A stretch of DNA of 7,764 nt from positions 1-7,764 of the forward strand of contig JALHUB010000022.1 in the NCBI GenBank assembly GCA_022865685.1. The letters run 5' to 3'. A program made the translations under genes and the position numbers. Under the pieces are notes generated by a model. It was not told the origin of the DNA, searched no databases, and was given only the letters and a program-made list of their open reading frames with translations. How positions within the stretch are numbered: position 1 is the first letter of the stretch; every line of letters begins with the position of its first letter. The stretch is from Dehalococcoidia bacterium (lineage in GTDB: Bacteria; Chloroflexota; Dehalococcoidia; DSTF01; JALHUB01). Positions 1 to 6,253 of this stretch are shown here, piece after piece.

Positions 1-795
1 GGCCGGCCCAGCACGTACGCCCCCATCCTGTCGACGATTCAGGACCGCGGCTACGTCGAAAAGGAGGGCCGCGCGCTCAAGCCGAAGGACCTGGGCGTCG
101 TCGTCAACGACCTTCTGACAAGCTACTTCCCCGAGATTATGGGGATCGGCTTTACGGCGGAGATGGAAGGCGAGCTGGACGAGATCGCCGAGGGCCAGCG
201 CCAGTGGCAGCCGGTCGTACACGACTTCTACGAGCCGCTGAAGGCAGCGCTGTCCGTCGCCGAAAGCGCGCCGCGTGTCGAGGAACAGACCACCGAGGTC
301 TGCGACAAGTGCGGCCGCCCCATGGTCATCCGCTGGGGCCGCTTCGGGCGGTTCCTCGCCTGCAGCGGCTTCCCGGAGTGCAAGAATAGCCGGCCGCTGG
401 CGAGCGAAGAGGAGACGCCGCAGGTCACGGACGAAATCTGCCCTGTCTGCGGCAAGGCCATGGTGCTACGTCGCGGACGTTTCGGCCCCTTCCTCGCCTG
501 CTCCGACTACCCGACCTGTCGCGGCACGAGACGTCTGCTGGCGAAGGTCGGCGTGGCCTGCCCGGAGTGCGGCGGCGATATCGTCGCCAAGCGGTCGAAG
601 CGCGGCCGCACGTTCTACGGCTGCTCCAACTACCCGCGCTGCCGCTTCACGAACTGGTCGCGGCCGCTGACCCAGCCGTGCCCCCAGTGCGGCGGCGTCA
701 TCGTCGCGCAGGCGGGCCGCAAGGCGAAGTGCATCAAGTGCGGCTGGCGCGGCGCCGCTCCGGCCCGCACGCCCGCCGAGGTCGCGACGACATGA
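1..795 (+). CDS. topA: DNA topoisomerase I (type IA), C-terminal part, 5' end outside the window
   Basis: This is the 3' end of topA, open in frame from base 1 (264 codons visible plus TGA at 793-795). Type IA topoisomerases relax negative supercoils by cutting one strand and passing the other through. The visible part opens with the family motif G-R-P-S-T-Y-A-P-I, which lies in the C-terminal part of the topoisomerase core, and continues through I-Q-D-R-G-Y-V and F-T-A-E-M-E. The catalytic tyrosine and Toprim domain lie upstream, outside the window. After the core come four cysteine zinc ribbons: three of the CxxC...C-S-x(2)-[FY/P]-x-C type (Cys codons begin at 301, 439 and 559) and a shorter CxxC...CxxC ribbon (679-741). 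These bind single-stranded DNA in characterised homologues. The stop overlaps the next start (ATGA), suggesting translational coupling to the recombinase gene. An ATG at 139 is internal, not the real start. Confidence 0.96.
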   Translation, partial: GRPSTYAPILSTIQDRGYVEKEGRALKPKDLGVVVNDLLTSYFPEIMGIGFTAEMEGELDEIAEGQRQWQPVVHDFYEPLKAALSVAESAPRVEEQTTEVCDKCGRPMVIRWGRFGRFLACSGFPECKNSRPLASEEETPQVTDEICPVCGKAMVLRRGRFGPFLACSDYPTCRGTRRLLAKVGVACPECGGDIVAKRSKRGRTFYGCSNYPRCRFTNWSRPLTQPCPQCGGVIVAQAGRKAKCIKCGWRGAAPARTPAEVATT

Positions 796-1814
796 GCAAC
801 GCAGTCGCCGGAGAAGCCGCAGTTGAGTCGGCGTCTGAAGCGCTCCTCGCGCGCTACCTGGCGAGGCTCGCCGCCGAGCGGAATCGCTCCGCCTACACGC
901 TGCGCAACTACGCCGCCGACCTGCGCCCCTACTTCGCCTTCCTGGAAGAGAACGGCCACATCGAACTGGCGGCGGCTGACCGCCACGTCGTGCGCTCCTA
1001 TCTCGCGAGCCTGATAGACGCGAAGGTAGCGCCCGGCAGCATCGCCCGCAAGCTGAGCACGTTGCGGTCGTTCTATCGCTATCTGACGCAGACGGGCAGG
1101 GTTGACGCGAACCCCTGCGAAGGCATGCGCGGCCCGAAGCGGGAGCGACGCCTGCCCTCGTTCCTGAGCGAAGAGGAGGTATCGGCGCTCGTTATGTCGC
1201 CCGAGCAGGACAGGCCGCAGGGGCTGCGCAACCGGGCACTGCTGGAGTTGCTGTACGCGGCCGGCGTGCGCGTCGGCGAGGTGTTCAACCTGAACGTCGC
1301 CGACCTGGAGCTTTCGCCGGACGGCGGCCTGCTGCGAGTGCGCGGCAAGGGCAACAAGCAGCGGGTCGTACTCGTTGGAGCGCCGGCGGCGCGCGCGCTC
1401 AGGCGTTACCTGCGACAGGGCCGGCCCCGGCTGGCCAAAGGCCCGCAGGAGGCGCTCTTCCTCAATCGCGACGGCGAGCGGCTGTCGATGCGCGCCGTCC
1501 AGACGATCGTCCGCAAGGCCGCTCTCGCGTCCGGCCTCGACAAGCGGGCGCATCCGCACCTGCTGCGCCACACCTTCGCGACGCACATGCTCGACGGCGG
1601 CGCCGACCTGCGGGTCGTGCAGGAGCTGATGGGCCACGCCAGCGCCAACACCACCCAGATCTACCTCCACGTGACGGAGGCCCGTCAGCGCCAGGTCTAC
1701 GAAGGGGCGTGGGACGCCATGGCCGAAAGCTACAACCGCATACTCGAAGAGCGGGCGAGCGTGCGGCAGCGCGACAACCAACAGGAGGGAACCGATGCGG
1801 ATACTGCTGATTAA
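792..1814 (+). CDS. xerC: Tyrosine recombinase, XerC/XerD type
   Basis: This is a 340-residue site-specific recombinase. Xer proteins resolve chromosome dimers at dif in the division zone. The N-terminal SAM-like core-binding domain covers about residues 15-105 (S-A-Y-T-L-R-N-Y-A-A-D-L). The catalytic domain follows and has the complete active site: R160 (G-V-R-V-G-E), K186 (R-G-K-G-N-K), H256 and R259 (H-P-H-L-L-R-H-T-F-A-T-H), H282 (M-G-H-A-S) and the nucleophile Y291 (Q-I-Y-L-H-V). ATG 792 is chosen because it forms an ATGA overlap with the topA stop and has GAGG at 778-781; the longer open frame upstream is topA read out of frame. The protein is about 40 residues longer than typical Xer proteins, mostly through a polar C-terminal tail (about 312-340) that reads across the aroQ ribosome binding site and 20 bp into aroQ. 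Position next to topA favours XerC, as in Firmicutes, but XerC and XerD cannot be separated safely by eye. Confidence 0.93.
   Translation: MSNAVAGEAAVESASEALLARYLARLAAERNRSAYTLRNYAADLRPYFAFLEENGHIELAAADRHVVRSYLASLIDAKVAPGSIARKLSTLRSFYRYLTQTGRVDANPCEGMRGPKRERRLPSFLSEEEVSALVMSPEQDRPQGLRNRALLELLYAAGVRVGEVFNLNVADLELSPDGGLLRVRGKGNKQRVVLVGAPAARALRRYLRQGRPRLAKGPQEALFLNRDGERLSMRAVQTIVRKAALASGLDKRAHPHLLRHTFATHMLDGGADLRVVQELMGHASANTTQIYLHVTEARQRQVYEGAWDAMAESYNRILEERASVRQRDNQQEGTDADTAD
1783..1789 (+). promoter_or_regulatory. Strong Shine-Dalgarno of aroQ, inside the recombinase gene
   Basis: AGGAGGG lies 5 nt upstream of ATG 1795. It is the strongest ribosome binding site in the window and fixes the aroQ start. 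It sits wholly within the last codons of the upstream recombinase, whose stop (1812-1814) falls after the aroQ start, so ribosomes on the two genes share this stretch. Confidence 0.85.
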
Positions 1815-2238
1815 CGGCCCCAACCTCAATACCCTGGGCACGCGTGAGCCCGACGTCTACGGGAATACAACGCTCTCCGAGATCGAAGCGCGCGTGAGAG
1901 AGAAGGCCAGCGCCCTCAACGTCGAGGTGCGCACCTTCCAGTCGAACAGCGAAGGGGCACTTATCGATTTCATCCAGGCGGAGGCGCCGGACGCCGCGGG
2001 CATCATCATCAATCCGGGCGCGCTCACCCACTACAGCTTCGCCCTTCGCGATGCTCTTGCCGCGAGCGGCCTGCCCGCCATTGAGGTGCACATTTCGAAC
2101 ATCTACGGCCGCGAGCACTTCCGGCGTCGCTCGGTCACAGCCGCCTGCTGCTGGGGGATCGTCGCCGGACTGGGCTGGCGCGGCTACGTCGCTGCGCTGG
2201 AGTCGCTGGCCGGCATGATAGCTGAGCGCGCTGGATAA
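1795..2238 (+). CDS. aroQ: Type II 3-dehydroquinate dehydratase
   Basis: This 147-residue cytoplasmic enzyme converts 3-dehydroquinate to 3-dehydroshikimate, the third step of the shikimate pathway; the length is standard for the dodecameric type II family. The N-terminal motif I-N-G-P-N-L-N-x-L-G-x-R-E-P is followed by D-V-Y-G. By alignment to the known M. tuberculosis enzyme, the active-site residues are all present: R17, Y22 (catalytic base), N73 (I-N-P-G-A), H79, E97, H99 (E-V-H-I-S-N) and R110. The stretch after the arginine-rich F-R-R-R-S segment (T-A-A-C-C-W-G-I-V) is somewhat unusual in carrying two cysteines. The start is fixed by the strong ribosome binding site just upstream. It overlaps the recombinase by 20 bp and is separated by 1 nt from the next gene, so it is probably a middle gene of an operon. 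Confidence 0.97.
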   Translation: MRILLINGPNLNTLGTREPDVYGNTTLSEIEARVREKASALNVEVRTFQSNSEGALIDFIQAEAPDAAGIIINPGALTHYSFALRDALAASGLPAIEVHISNIYGREHFRRRSVTAACCWGIVAGLGWRGYVAALESLAGMIAERAG

Positions 2239-2239
2239 G

Positions 2240-3343
2240 ATGTCGACGCCGACCGCCGGCCGCGTCGCCAAGCTGCGGGAGCGCCTACAGGAGCAGGGTC
2301 TCGATGCCCTCATCGTCTCGCAGCCGTCGAACCGACGCTATCTCTCGGGCTTCACGGGCTCGGCGGGCTACCTGCTCGTCAGTGACCGCGAGACTCGCAT
2401 CGCTACCGACTTCCGCTACTTCGAGCAGGCGGCCGCGCAGGCGCCTGACTTTCGACTCCAGCCGGTCGCGGGGCCCGCTTTCGAGACGTGGCTGCCCGAA
2501 CTGCTGAGCGGCCTCGGCGGCAAGAAGGTCGGCTTCGAAGCGGCGCATCTGCCCTATGCCACGTTCGAGCAGATGGCGGCCGTCATTCGCGCACTCCCCG
2601 AAGGCGAGCGACCGCGCCTCGTGCCGGCCATCGACGTCGTCGAAGGGCTGCGAGCGATCAAGGAGCCGGCAGAGATCGATGTCATACAGGCGGCGGTCGA
2701 CCTCGGCGACGCGGCGTTCGCGCACTTCATGGAGCGCGTCGAGCCGGGCTGGACGGAGAAGCAGGCGGCCTGGGAGATCGAGAGGTACATGCGCGAGCAG
2801 GGCGGCGAAGCCGTCGCCTTCGAGACGATCGTCGCCGCCGGCGCCTGGAGCGCGATGCCGCACGCCTACCCGCGCGATGAGCCGCTGGGTGAGGGCCGGC
2901 CCATTGTCATCGACATGGGCGTGCGCCTCGACGGCTACTGCTCCGACCTGACGCGCACCATAGTCATCGGCGAGCCGGACGGCGAATTTCGACGGATCTA
3001 TGATATTGTGTTGGGTGCGCAGCTCACGGCCATCGAGCTCATCGCTGCGAGCATGACCGGGGAGCAGGCGCATCTCTTGGCGGGGCGCTTCATCGCCGAG
3101 GCGGGCTACGGCGAGAGCTTCGGGCACGGCCTGGGGCACGGCGTCGGCCTCGAAGTGCACGAGAAGCCGCGCCTGGGCCACGGCTCCGGGGACGTGCTCG
3201 CCGACGGCATGGTGACGAGCGTCGAGCCGGGGATCTACATATCGGGATGGGGCGGCGTCCGCATCGAAGACCTGGCGATAATGGAGAACGGCCGTCTGCG
3301 CGTCCTCTCGCGGGCGCCCAAAATCGACCAAGCAAAGGCATGA
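2240..3343 (+). CDS. pepQ: M24 family Xaa-Pro peptidase (aminopeptidase P / prolidase type)
   Basis: This 367-residue metallopeptidase cleaves the bond before proline in peptides or dipeptides. An N-terminal creatinase-like domain (about residues 1-130, with the family motif N-R-R-Y-L-S-G-F-T-G-S-A-G) precedes the pita-bread catalytic domain. The five dinuclear metal ligands are all visible: D225 (V-I-D-M-G), D236 (S-D-L-T-R-T), H300 (H-G-L-G-H-G-V-G), E329 (S-V-E-P-G) and E343 (R-I-E-D). H208 and H307 match the catalytic-pocket histidines of E. coli aminopeptidase P. There is no signal peptide, so it should be cytoplasmic. It begins 1 nt after the aroQ stop and ends 3 nt before efp, an order also found in Bacillus subtilis (yqhS-yqhT-efp). 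Whether it prefers dipeptides (PepQ) or longer peptides (PepP/YpdF-like) cannot be told from sequence, so the symbol is provisional. Confidence 0.93.
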   Translation: MSTPTAGRVAKLRERLQEQGLDALIVSQPSNRRYLSGFTGSAGYLLVSDRETRIATDFRYFEQAAAQAPDFRLQPVAGPAFETWLPELLSGLGGKKVGFEAAHLPYATFEQMAAVIRALPEGERPRLVPAIDVVEGLRAIKEPAEIDVIQAAVDLGDAAFAHFMERVEPGWTEKQAAWEIERYMREQGGEAVAFETIVAAGAWSAMPHAYPRDEPLGEGRPIVIDMGVRLDGYCSDLTRTIVIGEPDGEFRRIYDIVLGAQLTAIELIAASMTGEQAHLLAGRFIAEAGYGESFGHGLGHGVGLEVHEKPRLGHGSGDVLADGMVTSVEPGIYISGWGGVRIEDLAIMENGRLRVLSRAPKIDQAKA

Positions 3344-3346
3344 CTG

Positions 3347-3904
3347 ATGATTGAGACCGGCGATCTGAAAAAGGGCGTGACAATCGAGCTGGACGGCGTG
3401 CTGTACCAGGTGCTCGACTACCAGCACATCAAGATGGGACGCGGCTCGGCGCAGGTGCGACTCAAGCTGCGCGACGTACGCGGCGGCCATATTATCGAGC
3501 GCACCTTCCAGGCCGGTGAGCGCTTCACACGCGCCCGCGTCGACCGCCAGCAGGCGCAGTACCTCTACGCCGACGGCGACATCCACTACTTCATGAACAC
3601 GCAGACCTATGACCAGCTCGCGATCAACAGCGAACGCCTCGGCGACGCCCTTAATTACCTGCGCGAGAACGGCACCTGCGACATTCTCACCTACGGCGAC
3701 GAAGCGATCGGCGTCGAACTGCCCGCCGCCGTCGAGCTGAAGGTCGAGCAGACGGACCCCTGGGTTCGCGGCGATACGGCCCAGGGCGGCACGAAGCCCG
3801 CGCGCCTGGAGACGGGCCTCGCCGTGCAGGTGCCGCTGTTCATCAACACCGGCGATACGCTGAAGATCGACACCCGCAGCGGCCAGTACCTGGAGCGCGC
3901 GTAG
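3347..3904 (+). CDS. efp: Translation elongation factor P
   Basis: EF-P binds between the ribosomal P and E sites and rescues stalling at consecutive prolines. The 185-residue length is standard, with three domains: a KOW-like domain I (about 1-62), then two OB folds (about 65-126 and 127-185). The C-terminal signature is visible (G-D-T-L-K-I-D-T-R-S-G-Q-Y). AAAGG at 3334-3338 lies 8 nt before ATG 3347, just after the peptidase stop. The unusual part is the domain I loop that reaches the peptidyl-transferase centre. Most EF-Ps have P-G-K or P-G-R there; this one reads H-I-K-M-G-R-G-S-A, so the tip residue is Arg32 and the usual proline is Met30. Arg at the tip is known from EarP-rhamnosylated EF-Ps of some proteobacteria, but no EarP gene is seen here. 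Whether this arginine is modified is unknown. Confidence 0.97.
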   Translation: MIETGDLKKGVTIELDGVLYQVLDYQHIKMGRGSAQVRLKLRDVRGGHIIERTFQAGERFTRARVDRQQAQYLYADGDIHYFMNTQTYDQLAINSERLGDALNYLRENGTCDILTYGDEAIGVELPAAVELKVEQTDPWVRGDTAQGGTKPARLETGLAVQVPLFINTGDTLKIDTRSGQYLERA

Positions 3905-3928
3905 CGGGGTTTCCCGCGAACAAGTAAT

Positions 3929-3956
3929 GTAGGGGCGCAAGACCGTGCGCCCCTAC
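3929..3956. repeat. Perfect 11-bp palindrome with GTAG/CTAC ends, downstream of efp
   Basis: GTAGGGGCGCA (3929-3939) and TGCGCCCCTAC (3946-3956) are perfect reverse complements around a 6-nt loop AGACCG. The hairpin would be very stable in RNA or single-stranded DNA. It begins 24 nt after the efp stop. No T-run follows, so it is not a classic intrinsic terminator, though it could protect or end the upstream mRNA. Its GTAG...CTAC ends resemble those of the neighbouring composite palindromes, suggesting one family of intergenic elements. Confidence 0.8.
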
Positions 3957-3966
3957 GAGAACCCAC

Positions 3967-3994
3967 CCGCGTAGGTCGGGCGTCCCGCCCGACC
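3967..3994. repeat. Palindromic repeat, copy 1 of an exact 28-bp repeat
   Basis: This 28-bp sequence is identical to 6289-6316, and the match stops at exactly these bounds. It opens with CCGCGTA and contains a 9-bp perfect stem: GGTCGGGCG (3974-3982), loop TCC, CGCCCGACC (3986-3994). Both copies lie in spacers between gene blocks on the same strand. The element is followed by a second, different hairpin at 3999-4036, and the two together look like one composite unit of about 70 bp. Confidence 0.85.
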
Positions 3995-3998
3995 CCAA

Positions 3999-4036
3999 TA
4001 GCGGGGATCGCGGCGGGTACGGAGCCCCGCCGCTAC
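3999..4036. repeat. Second hairpin of composite element 1
   Basis: GCGGCGGG (4010-4017) pairs with CCCGCCGC (4026-4033) across the loop TACGGAGC. An alternative outer stem pairs TAGCGG (3999-4004) with CCGCTA (4030-4035), so the two folds exclude each other in part. The segment ends in GCTAC, mirroring the GTAG at the left of the composite. It differs in sequence from the right half of composite element 2. Confidence 0.7.
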
Positions 4037-4079
4037 AGAGACGGCAGACATAGCAGCCAGTTCTACGTCGTAGCTCGAC

Positions 4080-5339
4080 ATGGAAGTCTACTCAGTAAGC
4101 CGCATCACTACCTATCTCCGCGAGCTGCTGGAGACGGACCCGCATCTGGCCGACATCTGGGTCAGCGGCGAAGTCTCCAACCTGACTCGCTCGACAGCGG
4201 GCCATCTCTACTTCACCCTCAAGGACGCCGATTCCCAGCTCCGCTGCGTCTTCTTCCGCGGCGCCACGCTCCAGCGCGACCTGGCATCGATAGTCGAGAG
4301 CCGTGCGCAAGTGGTGGCGCACGGGCGCATCTCTCTCTACGAAGTCCGTGGCGATTTGCAGTTTTATGTCGACTTCGTCCAGCCGGAGGGCGTCGGCGAA
4401 CTGGCGATGGAGTTCGAACGGCTGAAGGCGCGATTGGAGCAGGATGGCCTGTTCGAGCAGACGCGCAAGCGGCGGGTGCCGCCCTTCCCGGAGCGCATCG
4501 GCGTCGTCACCTCGCCGACGGGCGCCGTCTTCCACGACATCTGTGCGATCCTGGCGCGACGCTGGCCGCTGGCAGAGATCGTCCTCGCGCCGAGCGCCGT
4601 GCAGGGCACAGAAGCCGTGCGCGGCATCGTCGCCGGCATCGCGGCCCTCAACGACGAGCCGGACATGGACGTGATCATCGTCGCGCGCGGCGGCGGGTCG
4701 ATGGAGGAGCTGTGGGCGTTCAACGAGGAGGCGGTGGCGCGGGCCATCTATGCCAGTCATGCGCCCGTCGTTTCCGCCGTCGGCCACGAGACCGACTACA
4801 CGATAGCGGACTACGTCGCGGACGTGCGCGCGCCGACGCCCTCGACGGCGGCGGAGCTCGTGGCGCCCGACCGCCGGACCGTCGCGACCACCATAGTCGC
4901 CCGTAGGGCTGCGCTGTCGACCGCCGTTCGCCTCTGCCTCGACGAAGGCGTCGCTTGCCTGCGCGGCGCCCTCGGCCGCATGGAGCACTGCGCGCCGCCC
5001 ATTGACCGCGACCGCCAGAGAGTAGACGATGTGCTGCGACTGGCGGGGACGATGATCGACGCCGCGTTTGCGCGAAGTCGCGAGCACGTCGGCGGCTTTC
5101 TGCTACAACTGCGCTCGCTGCACCCGCAGGCGACGCTGGCGCGTGGGTACGCGCTGGTCGAGAAGGACGGCTCGGCTGTTCGAAGCGTGCGCGAAGTGAA
5201 GTCGGGCGATGCGCTGGACGTGCGCGTCAGCGACGGCGCTTTCCCCGCGCGCGTCGAGCCTAAGTCGAGCGCGAGACGGCGGGGGTCGCGACCGTCGCAG
5301 GAAACGCAGCCGCCGCTGTTCACGTCCGACGGCGCTTGA
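4080..5339 (+). CDS. xseA: Exodeoxyribonuclease VII large subunit
   Basis: XseA is the catalytic subunit of exonuclease VII, which degrades single-stranded DNA to short acid-soluble oligonucleotides and acts in repair. At 419 residues it has an OB-fold domain (about 1-105, with W-V-S-G-E-V-S-N-L and G-H-L-Y-F-T-L-K-D), the nuclease domain (about 125-270), a region for XseB contact (about 270-345) and a C-terminal segment with L-A-R-G-Y-A-L-V. Conserved nuclease motifs are G-V-V-T-S-P-T-G-A (141-149) with D153, A-R-G-G-G-S-M-E-E-L-W-A-F-N (202-215), G-H-E-T-D (235-239) and A-P-T-P-S-T-A-A-E (251-259). The final 30 residues are basic and low-complexity. ATG 4080 must be close to the true start because an in-frame TAG lies at 4071-4073. 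No convincing Shine-Dalgarno precedes it, which is odd for the first gene of a block. xseB begins within 12 nt of its end. Confidence 0.97.
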   Translation: MEVYSVSRITTYLRELLETDPHLADIWVSGEVSNLTRSTAGHLYFTLKDADSQLRCVFFRGATLQRDLASIVESRAQVVAHGRISLYEVRGDLQFYVDFVQPEGVGELAMEFERLKARLEQDGLFEQTRKRRVPPFPERIGVVTSPTGAVFHDICAILARRWPLAEIVLAPSAVQGTEAVRGIVAGIAALNDEPDMDVIIVARGGGSMEELWAFNEEAVARAIYASHAPVVSAVGHETDYTIADYVADVRAPTPSTAAELVAPDRRTVATTIVARRAALSTAVRLCLDEGVACLRGALGRMEHCAPPIDRDRQRVDDVLRLAGTMIDAAFARSREHVGGFLLQLRSLHPQATLARGYALVEKDGSAVRSVREVKSGDALDVRVSDGAFPARVEPKSSARRRGSRPSQETQPPLFTSDGA

Positions 5340-5347
5340 GGGCGGGA

Positions 5348-5608
5348 ATGGCAACGAAGAAGAACAAGGAAACATTCGAAGAGCTGTTCCGCCGCCTCGA
5401 AGAGACGGTGACGAAGCTGGAAGAGGGCGGCCTGCCCCTGGAGCGCTCCCTCGCGCTCTACGAAGAGGGCATGACGCTGGCGCGGCGCTGTCAGGAGATG
5501 CTCGACGCCGCAGAGGTCAGGATCCGCCAGCTTCGCGAAACGCTGGCCGCGCCCGCGGAGCTCGAGGAGGTCGACGAGGAGATCCCCTGGGACGATGCTG
5601 AGAGCTGA
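5348..5608 (+). CDS. xseB: Exodeoxyribonuclease VII small subunit
   Basis: XseB forms helical-hairpin chains that bind and regulate the XseA catalytic subunit. The 86-residue protein has the expected F-E-E-L-F-R-R-L-E-E-T-V start, the G-x-L-P-L-E-x-S-L-x-L-Y-E-E-G signature and an acidic C-terminus ending in I-P-W-D-D. ATG 5348 is preferred: AGGG at 5339-5342 sits 5 nt upstream and the protein then starts M-A-T-K-K-N as usual. A TTG at 5336, overlapping the xseA stop as TTGA, would add four residues and cannot be excluded. Tight spacing after xseA fits the need to make both subunits together. The 3' end overlaps the next gene by 14 bp. Confidence 0.95.
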   Translation: MATKKNKETFEELFRRLEETVTKLEEGGLPLERSLALYEEGMTLARRCQEMLDAAEVRIRQLRETLAAPAELEEVDEEIPWDDAES

Positions 5609-6245
5609 CCTCCACCTCCACACCAACGCTTCGCCCGACAGCATGATCACCCCCGAGGCCCTGGTGAAGTGCTGCCTCAAAAAGGGCATCAATTGCATCG
5701 CCGTCACCGACCACAACACGAGGGACGGCGTGGCCGCGGTGCAGCGCATCGCTCCGTTCAAGGTCATCGCCGCCGAAGAGATGAAGACGAGCGAAGGCGA
5801 AATCATCGGCCTCTTTCTGCGTGAAGCGATTCCGCCACGGCTGTCGCCGGAGGAGACTGTCGCGCGAATAAAAGCGCAGGGCGGCCTCGTCTGCATCCCG
5901 CATCCCTTCGACCGGCTGCGACGCGAGCCCCTGCGCGAGGCGGCGCTCATGCGCGTCCTGCCGCAAATCGACGTCATCGAGGCGCTTAACGCACGCGTCA
6001 CCGGCGCCGGTCACAATCGACGCGCCGCCGCCTTCGCCGGCGAGCACGGCCTGGCGTGCAGCGCCGGCAGCGACGCGCATTCGCTCCTCGAAGTCGGTAC
6101 CGCGTACGTCGAAATGCCCGAGTTCGAAACGCCGGAGCAGTTCCTGGCGTCGCTGCGAGAGGGCACGCTCTCAGGAGGGCGCAGCGTGCCGCTGGTGCAC
6201 CTCATCAGCACCTGGGCAAAGGTGCGTCGCTACCTCCGGCTTTGA
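5595..6245 (+). CDS. PHP-domain metal-dependent phosphoesterase
   Basis: This 216-residue protein has the PHP metal motifs in order: D-L-H-L-H-T (H7, H9), V-T-D-H-N (D39, H40), A-A-E-E-M-K-T (E61/E62), I-P-H-P-F-D (H103) and G-S-D-A-H-S (D160, H162). The intact set argues for an active trinuclear phosphoesterase. The tail after G-S-D-A-H (F-E-T-P-E-Q-F-L-A-S-L-R-E-G) resembles the C-terminal segment of stand-alone PHP proteins. E. coli RNase AM (YciV/TrpH), a 5'-3' exonuclease and 3',5'-bisphosphate phosphatase, is larger (near 290 residues) and has a central insertion lacking here. The substrate is therefore unknown. The gene overlaps xseB by 14 bp, so it is probably co-expressed with exonuclease VII; oligonucleotide or nucleotide processing is a reasonable but unproven guess. 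It is not a polymerase PHP domain, since no polymerase region follows. Confidence 0.9.
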   Translation: MLRADLHLHTNASPDSMITPEALVKCCLKKGINCIAVTDHNTRDGVAAVQRIAPFKVIAAEEMKTSEGEIIGLFLREAIPPRLSPEETVARIKAQGGLVCIPHPFDRLRREPLREAALMRVLPQIDVIEALNARVTGAGHNRRAAAFAGEHGLACSAGSDAHSLLEVGTAYVEMPEFETPEQFLASLREGTLSGGRSVPLVHLISTWAKVRRYLRL

Positions 6246-6253
6246 CGCTGAGT

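Noticed and set aside
567..791. Upstream extension of the recombinase to an ATG at 567
   Set aside because: This stretch is the topA zinc-ribbon region read in another frame; the ATGA overlap at 792 is the natural start and gives a normal Xer N-terminus.
792..1814. Phage or integron integrase marking a mobile element
   Set aside because: It sits in a housekeeping operon overlapping topA and aroQ, with no att sites, tRNA or cargo genes; a chromosomal Xer role fits better.
630..1841. Minus-strand open frame of 403 codons opposite the recombinase
   Set aside because: The plus strand encodes a Xer recombinase with every catalytic residue; the antisense translation has no recognisable domain.
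3904..3917. Short hairpin GCGGG-GTTT-CCCGC at the efp stop as a terminator
   Set aside because: The stem is only 5 bp, includes the stop codon's last base and has no T-run after it.
2285..3940. Long open frame of 551 codons on the minus strand opposite the peptidase and efp
   Set aside because: It is an antisense shadow: two well-recognised genes occupy the plus strand, and stop codons are rare in all frames of GC-rich DNA. The predicted protein shows no family motif.
3905..4079. CRISPR array, because of clustered palindromes in the efp-xseA spacer
   Set aside because: The hairpins differ from each other, spacing is irregular, there are no repeated units with unique spacers and no cas genes.
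4811..6001. Minus-strand open frame of 396 codons across xseA, xseB and the PHP gene
   Set aside because: It spans three confident plus-strand genes and their overlaps; composition is arginine/serine rich as expected from a shadow frame.
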